From assembly GCF_003060885.1 (NCBI RefSeq), contig NZ_QAIG01000006.1, positions 53,263 to 117,262 of the forward strand: a DNA stretch of 64,000 nt, given 5' to 3'. A model generated the notes under the pieces. It searched no databases. It was not told where the DNA came from and was given only the letters and a program-made list of their open reading frames with translations. This document shows, in pieces, positions 1 through 8,211 of the stretch; the stretch's first letter is position 1; every line of letters starts with the position of its first letter. The translations under genes and the position numbers were made by a program. Source of the stretch: Pseudomonas sp. HMWF032 (GTDB lineage: Bacteria; Pseudomonadota; Gammaproteobacteria; Pseudomonadales; Pseudomonadaceae).

Positions 1-571
1 CAACATCAAACGCCGCACTGTCGAGTGCCACGGTGCCCAACCAGGGTTGTACAGCATAAGCCTGGCCAATCTCAGGAGCGGCACTGAGCAGGCTGACCAA
101 ATGCGCACCTGCCGAATGCCCCAGCAGCACCACGCGCTGCGGGTCCCCACCCCAGCCTGTTGCATGTTGCTGGACGTAGCTCAGCGCCTGGGCTATGTCC
201 TCGGCCTGTTGCACGGGCATCGCATCCGGAATCAGGCGATAGTTCACCGAGACAAACAGATACCCCTGGGGTAACCAGCGCGCCAGTTTGTTCTCAACCA
301 CCCGGTCCATGCGTTTGTCGCCCTTGTCCCAGGCGCCGCCGTGCATCATCAGCAGAATCGGTGCCGACTTGGCCTTTAGTGGGCGGTACACATCCAGACG
401 CTGGCGCGCATGCGTGCCATAAGGCAGATCGGCCAACAGCTCTGCGCCAAGCTGCGCGGCGCTCTTGGCACTGCGTCGATCACTCAGGGCATCGCGCAGC
501 CCCTGTGCCTGCACATCCACTAAGCACAACAGCATCAGCAGCGCGCCGATGCTCAATCGTCCGAGTTTCAT
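1..571 (-). CDS. Alpha/beta hydrolase (esterase/lipase), 3' end outside window
   Basis: The minus strand is open from an ATG at 571 to the window edge, giving 190 residues with no stop, so the C-terminal part is missing. The start follows an AGG-type ribosome site and opens with a hydrophobic signal peptide (about residues 1-22, ending VQAQ), so the enzyme is probably exported. HGGAW (77-81) is the oxyanion-hole motif of the hormone-sensitive-lipase/BD-FAE-like esterases, and GHSAG (151-155) carries the nucleophile Ser153. The catalytic Asp and His would lie beyond the edge. The family hydrolyses short carboxyl esters; the substrate cannot be told from the sequence. It is divergent from the thioesterase gene at 705. 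Confidence 0.85.
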   Translation of the reverse strand, partial: MKLGRLSIGALLMLLCLVDVQAQGLRDALSDRRSAKSAAQLGAELLADLPYGTHARQRLDVYRPLKAKSAPILLMMHGGAWDKGDKRMDRVVENKLARWLPQGYLFVSVNYRLIPDAMPVQQAEDIAQALSYVQQHATGWGGDPQRVVLLGHSAGAHLVSLLSAAPEIGQAYAVQPWLGTVALDSAAFDV

Positions 572-704
572 GCTTAACCTGCCCCATGCCATCAGGATGA
601 TCGGCAGATCATCACTGTTTTACCCGCCGCCTGCATCAGCGGCTGCCCGGCAAAGACGAACGGGGTTAACATTCGCCACCTTTCGCTGACGACCGGATGC
701 TGGC

Positions 705-1154
705 ATGGCCCGCCTGAAACTTGAGTTCCCCGAAGACCAGTTCTGCTACAGCACCCACCTGACGGTGCGGGTGACCGACATTAACGCGGCCAATCACCTG
801 GGCAACGACTCGATGATTTCGATGATTTCCGAAGCCCGGGCACGTTTTCTGTTCGAGTTCGGCATCGTCGAAACCCAGGAAGATGGCACTGGCATCATCG
901 TCACCGACCTGGCCACTACCTACCGCGCCGAAGCCCATGCCCGCGACCAGTTGCTATTCGAGGTCGGGGTGATGGATTTCAACAAATATGGTGGCGATAT
1001 CACCTTTCGCATTACCCGCCCAGCCGATGGCAGCCTGGTGGCCATGGCCAAGTCCGGCTTTGTCTTTTTCAACTACAAATTGGGTAAAGTGGTGCCGATG
1101 CCAGCGTCCTTCAGCACGACCTTCAGCAAGGTCAACTGGCTGGACCAGCCATAG
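705..1154 (+). CDS. Acyl-CoA thioesterase-like hot-dog protein (149 aa)
   Basis: A single hot-dog domain of the 4HBT/YbgC type, with the length usual for the family. The segment around residues 23-34 (TDINAANHLGN) matches the active-site loop before the long helix (43-53, EARARFLFEFG), and two long beta strands follow (about 84-92 and 112-124). Such proteins cleave acyl-CoA or aryl-CoA thioesters in the cytoplasm; the substrate is not predictable. No signal peptide is present. The ATG at 705 has only a weak ribosome site. It is a stand-alone gene, divergent from the esterase. Confidence 0.8.
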   Translation: MARLKLEFPEDQFCYSTHLTVRVTDINAANHLGNDSMISMISEARARFLFEFGIVETQEDGTGIIVTDLATTYRAEAHARDQLLFEVGVMDFNKYGGDITFRITRPADGSLVAMAKSGFVFFNYKLGKVVPMPASFSTTFSKVNWLDQP

Positions 1155-1245
1155 ACACTGGTCAATTTTTAGTCAGTCATCACGTGACAGCCTGCACATC
1201 CTCTGCTAGGCCTAAAGCAGAACAACAAAAAAGCAGGGAATCACG

Positions 1246-1395
1246 ATGCCAACCACACGCAGCCATGTCCGCCACGCCGGGCTGTTGAGCAGCCTACTCG
1301 CTCTGGCCCTTCTGACCCTTCCGCTTCCCACCCAGGCGTTAAGCACTGCGGTAGAGGATGCCATCTACACAACCGACGTACGTGGCAGCCGCTGA
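1246..1395 (+). CDS. Small putative secreted peptide (49 aa)
   Basis: A short ORF with ATG at 1246, preceded by a purine-rich stretch (AGCAGGGAA), and TGA at 1393-1395. Its product has a classic signal peptide: positive residues at 5, 9 and so on, a Leu/Ala-rich core at about 13-28, then PTQA before the probable cleavage near residue 31. Only some 18 residues would remain after cleavage. I do not recognise a family. It may be a genuine micropeptide or the surviving 5' end of a decayed secreted protein, since no good ORF continues downstream. Codon use is like that of the neighbours. Confidence 0.4.
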   Translation: MPTTRSHVRHAGLLSSLLALALLTLPLPTQALSTAVEDAIYTTDVRGSR

Positions 1396-1508
1396 ACCTC
1401 TGCTGCGCATATGGGGCCGTCACATGCGACCGATCTGGCATCGCAGTGACGGTCACGGTTTTTCAGGGCAGCACCTTGCCGCCAAGGCGCACCACGCCAG
1501 CGCACGGC
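1396..1508. other. Non-coding stretch upstream of nirB control region
   Basis: I see no convincing gene or repeat here. The short frames that cross it on both strands have no ribosome site and no family resemblance. Confidence 0.4.
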
Positions 1509-1523
1509 GCACCATGAGAGTGC
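1509..1523 (+). promoter_or_regulatory. NtrC-like enhancer dyad
   Basis: GCAC-N7-GTGC occurs at 1509-1512 and 1520-1523. This equals the conserved core of the NtrC site (TGCACC-N5-GGTGCA). It lies about 65 bases before the -24 element and roughly 100 bases before the expected start of transcription, a usual place for an NtrC enhancer. It is inferred from pattern only. Confidence 0.5.
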
Positions 1524-1587
1524 CAGAATCACTCCTTCAACCAGGCAAACGCTCTTAAAGCCCTGCAAAACAGCACGCGCTATGTGT

Positions 1588-1603
1588 TGGCACACGACCT
1601 GCA
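1588..1603 (+). promoter_or_regulatory. Sigma-54 (RpoN) promoter of nirBD-nasA-cobA
   Basis: TGGCACACGACCTGCA matches the -24/-12 consensus TGGCACGNNNNTTGCW with GG and GC at the exact required spacing; only positions 7 and 12 differ. Transcription would begin near 1614-1616, just before the leader hairpins. This fits nitrogen-limitation control through NtrC. Confidence 0.7.
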
Positions 1604-1629
1604 TTGTCACTGACACAATTTAATAAAGC

Positions 1630-1672
1630 GCGACCTTCAACGAAGAGGGTCGCACTTCCCGAGAGAACGGGA
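1630..1672 (+). promoter_or_regulatory. ANTAR-target RNA: two hexaloop hairpins in nirB leader
   Basis: Hairpin P1 pairs 1630-1638 with 1645-1653 (9 bp including one G-U) around the hexaloop AACGAA. Hairpin P2 pairs 1657-1661 with 1668-1672 around the hexaloop AGAGAA. Both loops have A at position 1 and G at position 4, the defining feature of the tandem-hairpin RNA bound by ANTAR antiterminators. In Pseudomonas and Azotobacter the cognate protein is NasT, held by NasS until nitrate or nitrite is sensed. nasST is not in this window. Confidence 0.85.
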
Positions 1673-1679
1673 CTTGGAC

Positions 1680-1719
1680 AAAGGCGTCCTCGCTAGGTGA
1701 CTAGCGGGACGCCTTTTTT
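1680..1719 (+). terminator. Attenuator in nirB leader
   Basis: A 16-bp stem pairs 1680-1689 with 1707-1716 and 1691-1696 with 1701-1706, with a single bulged U at 1690 and a GUGA tetraloop. A run of Ts follows to 1719. It is a strong intrinsic terminator 33 bases before the nirB start, directly after the ANTAR hairpins, so it is the expected target of nitrate-dependent antitermination. Confidence 0.85.
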
Positions 1720-1752
1720 GTTTTGCGCGTGTTTAATCAGGAGATGGCCGGC

Positions 1753-4209
1753 ATGCAGAAGCTCAAGCTGGTGATGATCGGTAACGGCATGGCAGGTGTA
1801 CGCACCCTCGAAGAGCTGCTCAAGCTCGCCCCCGATCTCTATGACATTACGGTGTTCGGCGCCGAACCCCATCCGAACTACAACCGCATCCTGCTCTCGC
1901 CGGTACTGGCCGGCGAACAGACCTTCGAGGAGATCATCCTCAACGACCTCAACTGGTATGCCGAAAACAACATCCATCTGATGCTCAACCGCAAAGTGGT
2001 CAGCGTCGACCGTAAGAAGCGCGTGGTTACAGCCTCCGACGGCAGCAGCGCCGAATACGACCGCCTGCTCATTGCCACCGGCTCCACCCCCTTTATCCTG
2101 CCGATCCCTGGCAACAAGTTGGCCGGGGTAATCGGCTACCGCGACGTGGCCGACACCCAGGCCATGATCAACACCGCCAAGACCCACAACCATGCCGTGG
2201 TCATCGGCGGCGGCCTGCTCGGCCTGGAAGCGGCTAACGGCCTGAAAATGCGCGGCATGGACGTAACCGTGGTACACCTTTCCGATTGGCTGCTGGAGCG
2301 CCAACTCGACCGCACGGCCGGTAAGCTGCTGCAAAGCGCCTTGGAAGCACGCGGCATTCACTTCCGCCTGAATGAGCAAACCGAAGAGCTGATGGACAAC
2401 GGTGAAGGCCGGGTCTGCGCCGTGCAGTTCAAGAGCGGTGACGTGATCCCCGCCGACCTGGTGGTAATGGCCGCCGGCATCCGTCCCAACACCGAACTGG
2501 CGGAAAAGGCCGGCATCCCGTGCAACCGCGGCATCTTGGTCAACGACACCCTGCAGACCTACGACCCGCGCATCTACTCGATCGGCGAGTGCGCTAACCA
2601 CCGTGGCATCGCCTATGGCCTGGTCGCGCCGCTGTTCGAACAAGCAAAAGTCTGCGCCAACCACCTGGCCCAACTCGGCTTCGCCCGCTATCAGGGCTCG
2701 GTGACCTCAACCAGACTGAAAGTCACCGGCATCGACCTGTTCTCTGCCGGCGACTTTATGGGCGGCGAAGGCACCGAGACCATCACCCTCTCCGACCCCA
2801 TCGGCGGCGTGTACAAGAAGCTGGTGATCAAGAACGACATCCTGGTCGGTGGCTGCCTGTATGGCGACACCGCCGATGGCGGCTGGTATTTCCGCCAGAT
2901 CAAGGAAAACGCCAACATCAGCCAGATCCGTGACCACCTGATGTTCGGTGAAAGTGCCCTTGGCGACGTCGGCCACCAGGGCCAGAGCAGCGCGGCGAAC
3001 ATGCCCGACAGCATGGAAGTGTGCGGTTGCAACGGCGTGTGCAAGGGCACCATCGTCAAGGCGATCCAGGAGAACGGCCTGTTCAGCGTCGATGACGTGA
3101 AGAAGCACACCAAGGCAGCCAGCTCCTGTGGCTCCTGCGCCGGTTTGGTCGAACAGATTCTGATCAGCACGGTCGGCGGCGCTGCCGAGGTGAAACCGAA
3201 AAGCGAGAAAGCCATCTGCGGTTGCAGCGACCTGAACCATGGGCAGATCCGCCAAGCGATTCGCGAGCAGCACCTGGTCAACATGGCCGACACCATGACC
3301 GCGCTACGCTGGAGCACGCCCAACGGCTGCGCCACCTGCCGCCCAGCGCTGAACTACTACCTGATTTCTACCTGGCCGGGCGAAGCCAAGGACGACCCGC
3401 AGTCGCGCCTGATCAACGAACGCGCCCACGCCAACATCCAGAAGGATGGCACCTATTCGGTGGTGCCACGCATGTGGGGCGGCGTGACCAACCCGTCCGA
3501 GCTGCGCCGCATCGCCGACGTGGCCGACAAATACAACGTGCCGATGGTCAAGGTCACCGGCGGCCAGCGTATCGACCTGCTGGGCATCAAGAAGGAAGAC
3601 CTACCGGGCGTGTGGAAGGATCTGGACATGCCCTCCGGCCACGCCTACGGCAAGTCCATCCGTACCGTGAAGACCTGCGTGGGCAGCGAGTTCTGCCGCT
3701 TCGGCACGCAGAACTCCACCCAGCTGGGTATCGACCTGGAACACGACCTGTTCAACATGTGGTCGCCGCACAAGGTCAAGCTGGCCGTCTCCGGCTGCCC
3801 GCGCAACTGCGCCGAGGCCGGCATCAAGGACGTCGGCATCATCGGCGTGGATTCGGGCTTCGAGATGTACATCGGCGGTAACGGCGGGATCAAGACCGAG
3901 GTGGCCGAGTTTTTCGTCAAGCTGAAAACCGCCGAAGAAGTGCGCGAATACAACGGCGCCTTCCTGCAGCTGTACCGCGAAGAGGCCTTCTACCTGGAGC
4001 GCACGGTGCACTACCTGCAGCGCGTCGGCATGGCGCACATCAAGCAGGCCGTGGTGGACAACGCCGAGAACCGCAAAGCCCTGAATACGCGCCTGCAGTT
4101 CGCCCTGTCGTTCGAACAGGACCCGTGGAAGGCACGCATCGAAACCCCGCAACTGAAGAAAGAGTTCGACCGCATCAGCGTCGTGAACCTCGAGGAGGCC
4201 TCTGTATGA
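1753..4209 (+). CDS. nirB: Assimilatory nitrite reductase [NAD(P)H], large subunit
   Basis: Cytoplasmic enzyme that reduces nitrite to ammonium with six electrons from NAD(P)H. The domains are in the usual NirB order: FAD site GNGMAG (10-15), NAD site GGGLLG (152-157), two BFD-type [2Fe-2S] regions (Cys pairs near 424-430/459-462 and 489-491/526-529), then the siroheme/[4Fe-4S] domain with Cys642, Cys648, Cys682 and Cys686. The 818-residue length is normal. ATG 1753 is chosen because AGGAG at 1739-1743 is nine bases away; the frame is open further upstream, but a start at 1723 would touch the attenuator's T-run. The stop overlaps nirD (ATGA). Expression is probably controlled by RpoN/NtrC and by leader antitermination. 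Confidence 0.97.
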   Translation: MQKLKLVMIGNGMAGVRTLEELLKLAPDLYDITVFGAEPHPNYNRILLSPVLAGEQTFEEIILNDLNWYAENNIHLMLNRKVVSVDRKKRVVTASDGSSAEYDRLLIATGSTPFILPIPGNKLAGVIGYRDVADTQAMINTAKTHNHAVVIGGGLLGLEAANGLKMRGMDVTVVHLSDWLLERQLDRTAGKLLQSALEARGIHFRLNEQTEELMDNGEGRVCAVQFKSGDVIPADLVVMAAGIRPNTELAEKAGIPCNRGILVNDTLQTYDPRIYSIGECANHRGIAYGLVAPLFEQAKVCANHLAQLGFARYQGSVTSTRLKVTGIDLFSAGDFMGGEGTETITLSDPIGGVYKKLVIKNDILVGGCLYGDTADGGWYFRQIKENANISQIRDHLMFGESALGDVGHQGQSSAANMPDSMEVCGCNGVCKGTIVKAIQENGLFSVDDVKKHTKAASSCGSCAGLVEQILISTVGGAAEVKPKSEKAICGCSDLNHGQIRQAIREQHLVNMADTMTALRWSTPNGCATCRPALNYYLISTWPGEAKDDPQSRLINERAHANIQKDGTYSVVPRMWGGVTNPSELRRIADVADKYNVPMVKVTGGQRIDLLGIKKEDLPGVWKDLDMPSGHAYGKSIRTVKTCVGSEFCRFGTQNSTQLGIDLEHDLFNMWSPHKVKLAVSGCPRNCAEAGIKDVGIIGVDSGFEMYIGGNGGIKTEVAEFFVKLKTAEEVREYNGAFLQLYREEAFYLERTVHYLQRVGMAHIKQAVVDNAENRKALNTRLQFALSFEQDPWKARIETPQLKKEFDRISVVNLEEASV

Positions 4210-4523
4210 ACTGGCTGGATATCTGCGCGCTGGAAGACATCAACGTGCTCGGTTCGCGCATCATCAGCGGCCCGAAAGGCCATATCGCGCTGTTTAGGAC
4301 TTCCGCAGATGAGGTGTTTGCCCTCGACGACCGTTGTCCGCACAAAGGCGGCCCGCTGTCCCAGGGGCTGATCTACGGCAAACGCGTGGCCTGCCCGCTG
4401 CACAATTGGCAGATCGAGTTGGAGAGCGGCAGCGCTGTGGCACCGGACGTGGGCTGCGCGCACCGACATGACGCCAAGGTGGAAAACGGTCGGGTGTTGC
4501 TGGCATTCGCGCAACGCAACTAG
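4206..4523 (+). CDS. nirD: Nitrite reductase small subunit, Rieske type
   Basis: A 105-residue Rieske-fold partner of NirB. Both halves of the [2Fe-2S] motif are intact: Cys44-x-His46 (CPHKGG) and Cys63-x2-His66 (CPLHNW). Enterobacterial NirD has lost these ligands, so this version probably still holds a cluster and passes electrons to the NirB siroheme. The ATG overlaps the nirB TGA by four bases, implying translational coupling. A longer upstream reading of the frame is buried inside nirB and is not used. Confidence 0.93.
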   Translation: MNWLDICALEDINVLGSRIISGPKGHIALFRTSADEVFALDDRCPHKGGPLSQGLIYGKRVACPLHNWQIELESGSAVAPDVGCAHRHDAKVENGRVLLAFAQRN

Positions 4524-4531
4524 CCCGCTTC

Positions 4532-4578
4532 GTGGGAGGCGCTTCAGCGGCGACGGTCGCGGCTGAAGCCCCTCGCAC
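4532..4578. repeat. REP-like imperfect palindrome between nirD and nasA
   Basis: Two 23-base arms (4532-4554 and 4556-4578) are reverse complements with only three mismatches around a one-base centre. The sequence (GTGGGAG...GCTTCAGC...GCTGAAGC...) resembles the REP-type palindromes scattered between Pseudomonas genes. It fills most of the 87-base gap inside the operon and may act on mRNA stability. Confidence 0.65.
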
Positions 4579-4610
4579 CAGAACGTCCCCTCGCCCCAGG
4601 AGCTCCGAAC

Positions 4611-7334
4611 ATGGCCAGCCCCACTCAAGTCACCGCCTCCACCTGCTGCTACTGCGGTGTCGGATGCGGCGTGCTGATCGAACACGACGGCGAGAAGATT
4701 CTTGGCGTCGCAGGCGACCCCAGCCACCCGGCCAACTTCGGCAAACTCTGCAGCAAGGGCGCGAGCCTGCACCTGACCGGCGACCTCGACGCCCGCGGCC
4801 TCTACCCTGAACTGCGCCTGGGTAAGGGCCTGGCGCGCAGTCGCACGGACTGGGACAACGCCCTTGATCACGCCGCCACTGTGTTCGCCGAAACCCTCCG
4901 CGAACACGGCCCGAACAGCGTGGCTTTCTACATCTCCGGCCAACTGCTGACCGAGGATTACTACGCTTTCAACAAGCTGGCGAGAGCGTTGATGGGAACC
5001 AACAACATCGACAGCAACTCACGCTTATGCATGAGTTCAGCCGTGGTCGGCTACAAACGCAGCCTGGGTGCGGATGCGCCGCCCTGCAACTACGAAGACA
5101 TCGAGCAGAGCAATTGCGTGCTGATCGTCGGTTCCAATATGGCTTTCGCCCATCCGGTGCTGTTCCGCCGCTTGGAAGAAGCCAAGGCCCAGCGCCCTTA
5201 CATGCAAATCATCGTGGTCGATCCTCGGCGCACTGATACCTGTGAATTGGCCGATCTGCACCTGGCGATTTTGCCTGGCAGCGACGTGGCCCTGTTTCAC
5301 GGCATCCTCCACCTGCTGTTGTGGGAAGGCTGGATCGACCGGCGCTACATCGATGCCCACACCGAAGGCTTCGACGCGCTCAAGAATCTGGTTCGCGACT
5401 ACACCCCGGCCGCCGTGGCCGATATCTGCGGCATCAGCCAGGCCGACCTGCTGCAGGCCGCCGACCTGATCGGCAAGGCGCCGAGCTTCCTCTCGCTGTG
5501 GTGCATGGGCCTGAATCAGTCCAGCGCAGGCTCGGCCAAGAACTGCGCCCTGATCAACCTGCACCTGGCCACCGGACAGATCGGCAAAGTGGGCAGCGGC
5601 CCCTTCTCCCTCACCGGCCAGCCGAATGCCATGGGCGGCCGTGAAACCGGCAGCCTGAGTAATCTGCTGCCCGGTCACCGCGACGCCGCCAACGCCGAGC
5701 ACCGCGACGAAGTGGCCGATTATTGGGGCGTCGACAGCCTGCCGCACACCACAGGTCTTACGGCCATTGAGCTGTTTGAAGCCGTGCGCAGCGGACACAT
5801 CAAAGCCCTGTGGATCGCCTGCACCAACCCGGCGCAATCGCTGCCAGACCAAAACAAGGTGCATGAAGCCCTGGCCACCTGCCCCTTTGTCGTCGTGCAG
5901 GAAGCCTTTTTCACCACCGAAACCTGCCACTACGCCGATCTTCTGCTTCCGGCTGCCAGCTGGGGCGAGAAAGAAGGCACGGTGACCAATTCCGAGCGGC
6001 GCATCAGCCATGTGCGCCGCGCCGTGCCCGCACCGGCTGACGCGCGAGAGGATTGGGCCATCACCGCCGATTTCGCCCGTCGTTTAGAACGTCTGCTCCG
6101 CCCCGGCCTGCCCAGCCTGTTCACCTTCGACAGCCCTAACGCGCTATTCGAGGAATACAAACACCTGACGGCCAAACGCGATCTCGACCTTTCGGGGCTG
6201 AGCTACGCGATTCTGGATCACCAAGGTCCCCAGCAATGGCCGTTCCCGGCCGGCGCGACTCAGGGCACGCCGCGCCTGTATGGCGATGGCCAGTTCCCGA
6301 CGACAAACGGCCGCGCACAGTTTCAGGCCGAGCCGTTCCGCGCCGCCAAGGAAACGCGCGAGACACGTTATTCCCTGACCCTCAACACGGGTCGCCTGCG
6401 CGACCAGTGGCACGGCATGAGTCGTACTGGCTCGGCCGCGCAACTGTTCGGCCATGCCCCGGAAGCGCTGCTCAGCCTGCACCCGGACGAGCTGCGCCGG
6501 CGCCGCCTGCAGAGCGGCGACTTAATCAAGGTACGCAGCCGCCGTGGCAGTCTGATCGTGCCGGTGGTGGCCGATGAGTCGGTGCGCAGTGGCCAGGCGT
6601 ATATGCCCATGCACTGGGGCAATCGCTTTCTCAACGGCCTGGGCACCAACGTGCTGACCCAACCGGCGTTCGATCCGCTGTCCAAGCAGCCGGAACTGAA
6701 GCATGCCGGCATCGAGGTGGAAAAGGTCGAGCTGCCCTGGAGCTTCTTTGCCCTGGTCGAAGGTGATGTGCAGTCGCGCTTCGAGGCACTGCGCCCGTTG
6801 TTCGAAGCCTTTGCCTACGCCAACCTGACCCTCAGCGGTCGCGAGCGCCCAGCGCTGCTGATCCGAGCGGCCAGCGCGGTGGCACCCGATGCCGAATGGC
6901 TGGAACAGATCGACCACCTGCTCGGCCTCAACAAGGGCCCGGTGTTGGCCTATGACGACCCGCGCAAAGCCGTCGGCAAGCGCGTACGTATCGAAGACGG
7001 TCGCATCACGGCGATCCGCCTGGCCGGTGAAACCGCCGCTCGCGACTGGCTCAAGGGTGTTTGGGAAACCGGCGGCGCGGATGCCGAACTGCGCCGTTGG
7101 CTGCTCGCACCACTGCCCACGCCACCCGGAACCAGTACGGCCAAGGCCTCCGGCAAGACCCTGTGCAACTGCCTGAATGTCAGCCAGGACGCCGTCTGCG
7201 CAGGTATCGCCCGTGGCCTCGACCTCAATAGCCTTAAGCAGGAACTGAAATGCGGCACTCAATGCGGCTCCTGCGTACCCGAAATCAAACGACTGCTGGC
7301 GACACAAACCATGTCCGTCGTGGCGAATGCCTGA
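4611..7334 (+). CDS. nasA: Assimilatory nitrate reductase, catalytic subunit
   Basis: A molybdopterin-guanine-dinucleotide enzyme reducing nitrate to nitrite in the cytoplasm. The N-terminal [4Fe-4S] ligands are Cys12, Cys15, Cys19 and Cys47; the body is the molybdopterin oxidoreductase and MopB-binding domains. The C-terminus adds a BFD-like [2Fe-2S] module with Cys852, Cys854, Cys885 and Cys888, typical of long NasA proteins (907 aa here). No signal peptide is seen, in line with assimilation rather than periplasmic Nap. It lies between nirD and cobA and overlaps the latter's upstream ribosome site. No separate nasB reductase gene is adjacent, so the electron donor is not evident from this window. 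Confidence 0.96.
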   Translation: MASPTQVTASTCCYCGVGCGVLIEHDGEKILGVAGDPSHPANFGKLCSKGASLHLTGDLDARGLYPELRLGKGLARSRTDWDNALDHAATVFAETLREHGPNSVAFYISGQLLTEDYYAFNKLARALMGTNNIDSNSRLCMSSAVVGYKRSLGADAPPCNYEDIEQSNCVLIVGSNMAFAHPVLFRRLEEAKAQRPYMQIIVVDPRRTDTCELADLHLAILPGSDVALFHGILHLLLWEGWIDRRYIDAHTEGFDALKNLVRDYTPAAVADICGISQADLLQAADLIGKAPSFLSLWCMGLNQSSAGSAKNCALINLHLATGQIGKVGSGPFSLTGQPNAMGGRETGSLSNLLPGHRDAANAEHRDEVADYWGVDSLPHTTGLTAIELFEAVRSGHIKALWIACTNPAQSLPDQNKVHEALATCPFVVVQEAFFTTETCHYADLLLPAASWGEKEGTVTNSERRISHVRRAVPAPADAREDWAITADFARRLERLLRPGLPSLFTFDSPNALFEEYKHLTAKRDLDLSGLSYAILDHQGPQQWPFPAGATQGTPRLYGDGQFPTTNGRAQFQAEPFRAAKETRETRYSLTLNTGRLRDQWHGMSRTGSAAQLFGHAPEALLSLHPDELRRRRLQSGDLIKVRSRRGSLIVPVVADESVRSGQAYMPMHWGNRFLNGLGTNVLTQPAFDPLSKQPELKHAGIEVEKVELPWSFFALVEGDVQSRFEALRPLFEAFAYANLTLSGRERPALLIRAASAVAPDAEWLEQIDHLLGLNKGPVLAYDDPRKAVGKRVRIEDGRITAIRLAGETAARDWLKGVWETGGADAELRRWLLAPLPTPPGTSTAKASGKTLCNCLNVSQDAVCAGIARGLDLNSLKQELKCGTQCGSCVPEIKRLLATQTMSVVANA

Positions 7335-7344
7335 GGAGAGCAAC

Positions 7345-8082
7345 ATGAGCACCAAAGTCTGGCTGGTTGGCGCAGGCCCGGGCGATCCGGAGTTGCTGAC
7401 CCTCAAAGCGGTAAAGGCTCTGAATCAGGCCGAGATCGTGATGATCGACGATCTGGTCAACCCCGCTGTGCTGGAACACTGCCCTAACGCGCGCATCATG
7501 TCGGTGGGCAAGCGCGGCGGTTGCCGTTCCACGCCACAGGCGTTTATCCATCGGTTGATGCTGCGTTATGCCCGTCAGGACAAATGCGTGGTGCGCCTTA
7601 AAGGTGGCGATCCCTGCATATTTGGCCGAGGCAGCGAGGAAGCTGACTGGCTCGGTGCGCATGGCATTGCGGTGGAGATGGTCAACGGCATCACCGCGGG
7701 CCTGGCGGGCGCCACCAACTGCGGTATTCCCCTGACCTTACGCGGAGTCGCCCGTGGCGTAACCCTGATTACTGCCCACACCCAGGACGACAGCAGCCTG
7801 AACTGGAGCGCCCTGGCGCAAAGCGGCACAACGCTGGTGGTCTATATGGGTGTGGCCAAATTGGCGGAAATCCGTCAAAACCTGCTGGCCAGCGGTATGC
7901 GCGCCGACATGCCCGTGGCCCTGATCGAAAACGCCTCGCTGCCCGAGCAACGCGAATGCCGTAGCCATCTGAACCTTATGCAGCAGGCAGCGGACGACTT
8001 TGGCCTGAAAAGTCCGGCCATTCTGGTGATTGGTGAGGTGGCCGGACAACCCGGGATGCAACTCGCGGCTATCAGCGCCTGA
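7345..8082 (+). CDS. cobA: Uroporphyrinogen-III C-methyltransferase
   Basis: SAM-dependent enzyme that methylates uroporphyrinogen III at C2 and C7 to precorrin-2, the precursor of siroheme and cobalamin. The tetrapyrrole-methylase signatures are present: GAGPGDPELLT (9-19) and RLKGGDP (84-90). It is the single-domain form (245 aa) without CysG oxidase/ferrochelatase domains. ATG 7345 follows GAGGAG at a good distance; the in-frame ATG at 7327 would overlap nasA. Being last in the nir-nas operon fits supply of siroheme for NirB. Confidence 0.95.
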   Translation: MSTKVWLVGAGPGDPELLTLKAVKALNQAEIVMIDDLVNPAVLEHCPNARIMSVGKRGGCRSTPQAFIHRLMLRYARQDKCVVRLKGGDPCIFGRGSEEADWLGAHGIAVEMVNGITAGLAGATNCGIPLTLRGVARGVTLITAHTQDDSSLNWSALAQSGTTLVVYMGVAKLAEIRQNLLASGMRADMPVALIENASLPEQRECRSHLNLMQQAADDFGLKSPAILVIGEVAGQPGMQLAAISA

Positions 8083-8166
8083 GCGCTTTACCTACCTAAA
8101 CATCGGCAGATCGGCACATCACCTATTAACGATAGGGTCGAGCGGATATAAACCGAGCAGACAAAG

Positions 8167-8192
8167 AAAAGGCCACCCGAAGGTGGCCTTTT
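8167..8192. terminator. Bidirectional terminator between cobA and sucD
   Basis: AAAA, then GGCCACC (8171-8177), loop CGAA, GGTGGCC (8182-8188), then TTTT. The A-run and T-run flank a perfect 7-bp GC stem, so it can end transcripts converging from cobA (+) and sucD (-). Confidence 0.9.
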
Positions 8193-8211
8193 CATGAGCA
8201 GTCAGCAACGC

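Noticed and set aside
8083..8166. Possible small RNA between cobA and sucD
   Set aside because: Only the shared terminator is convincing; no promoter is visible and the stretch is short.
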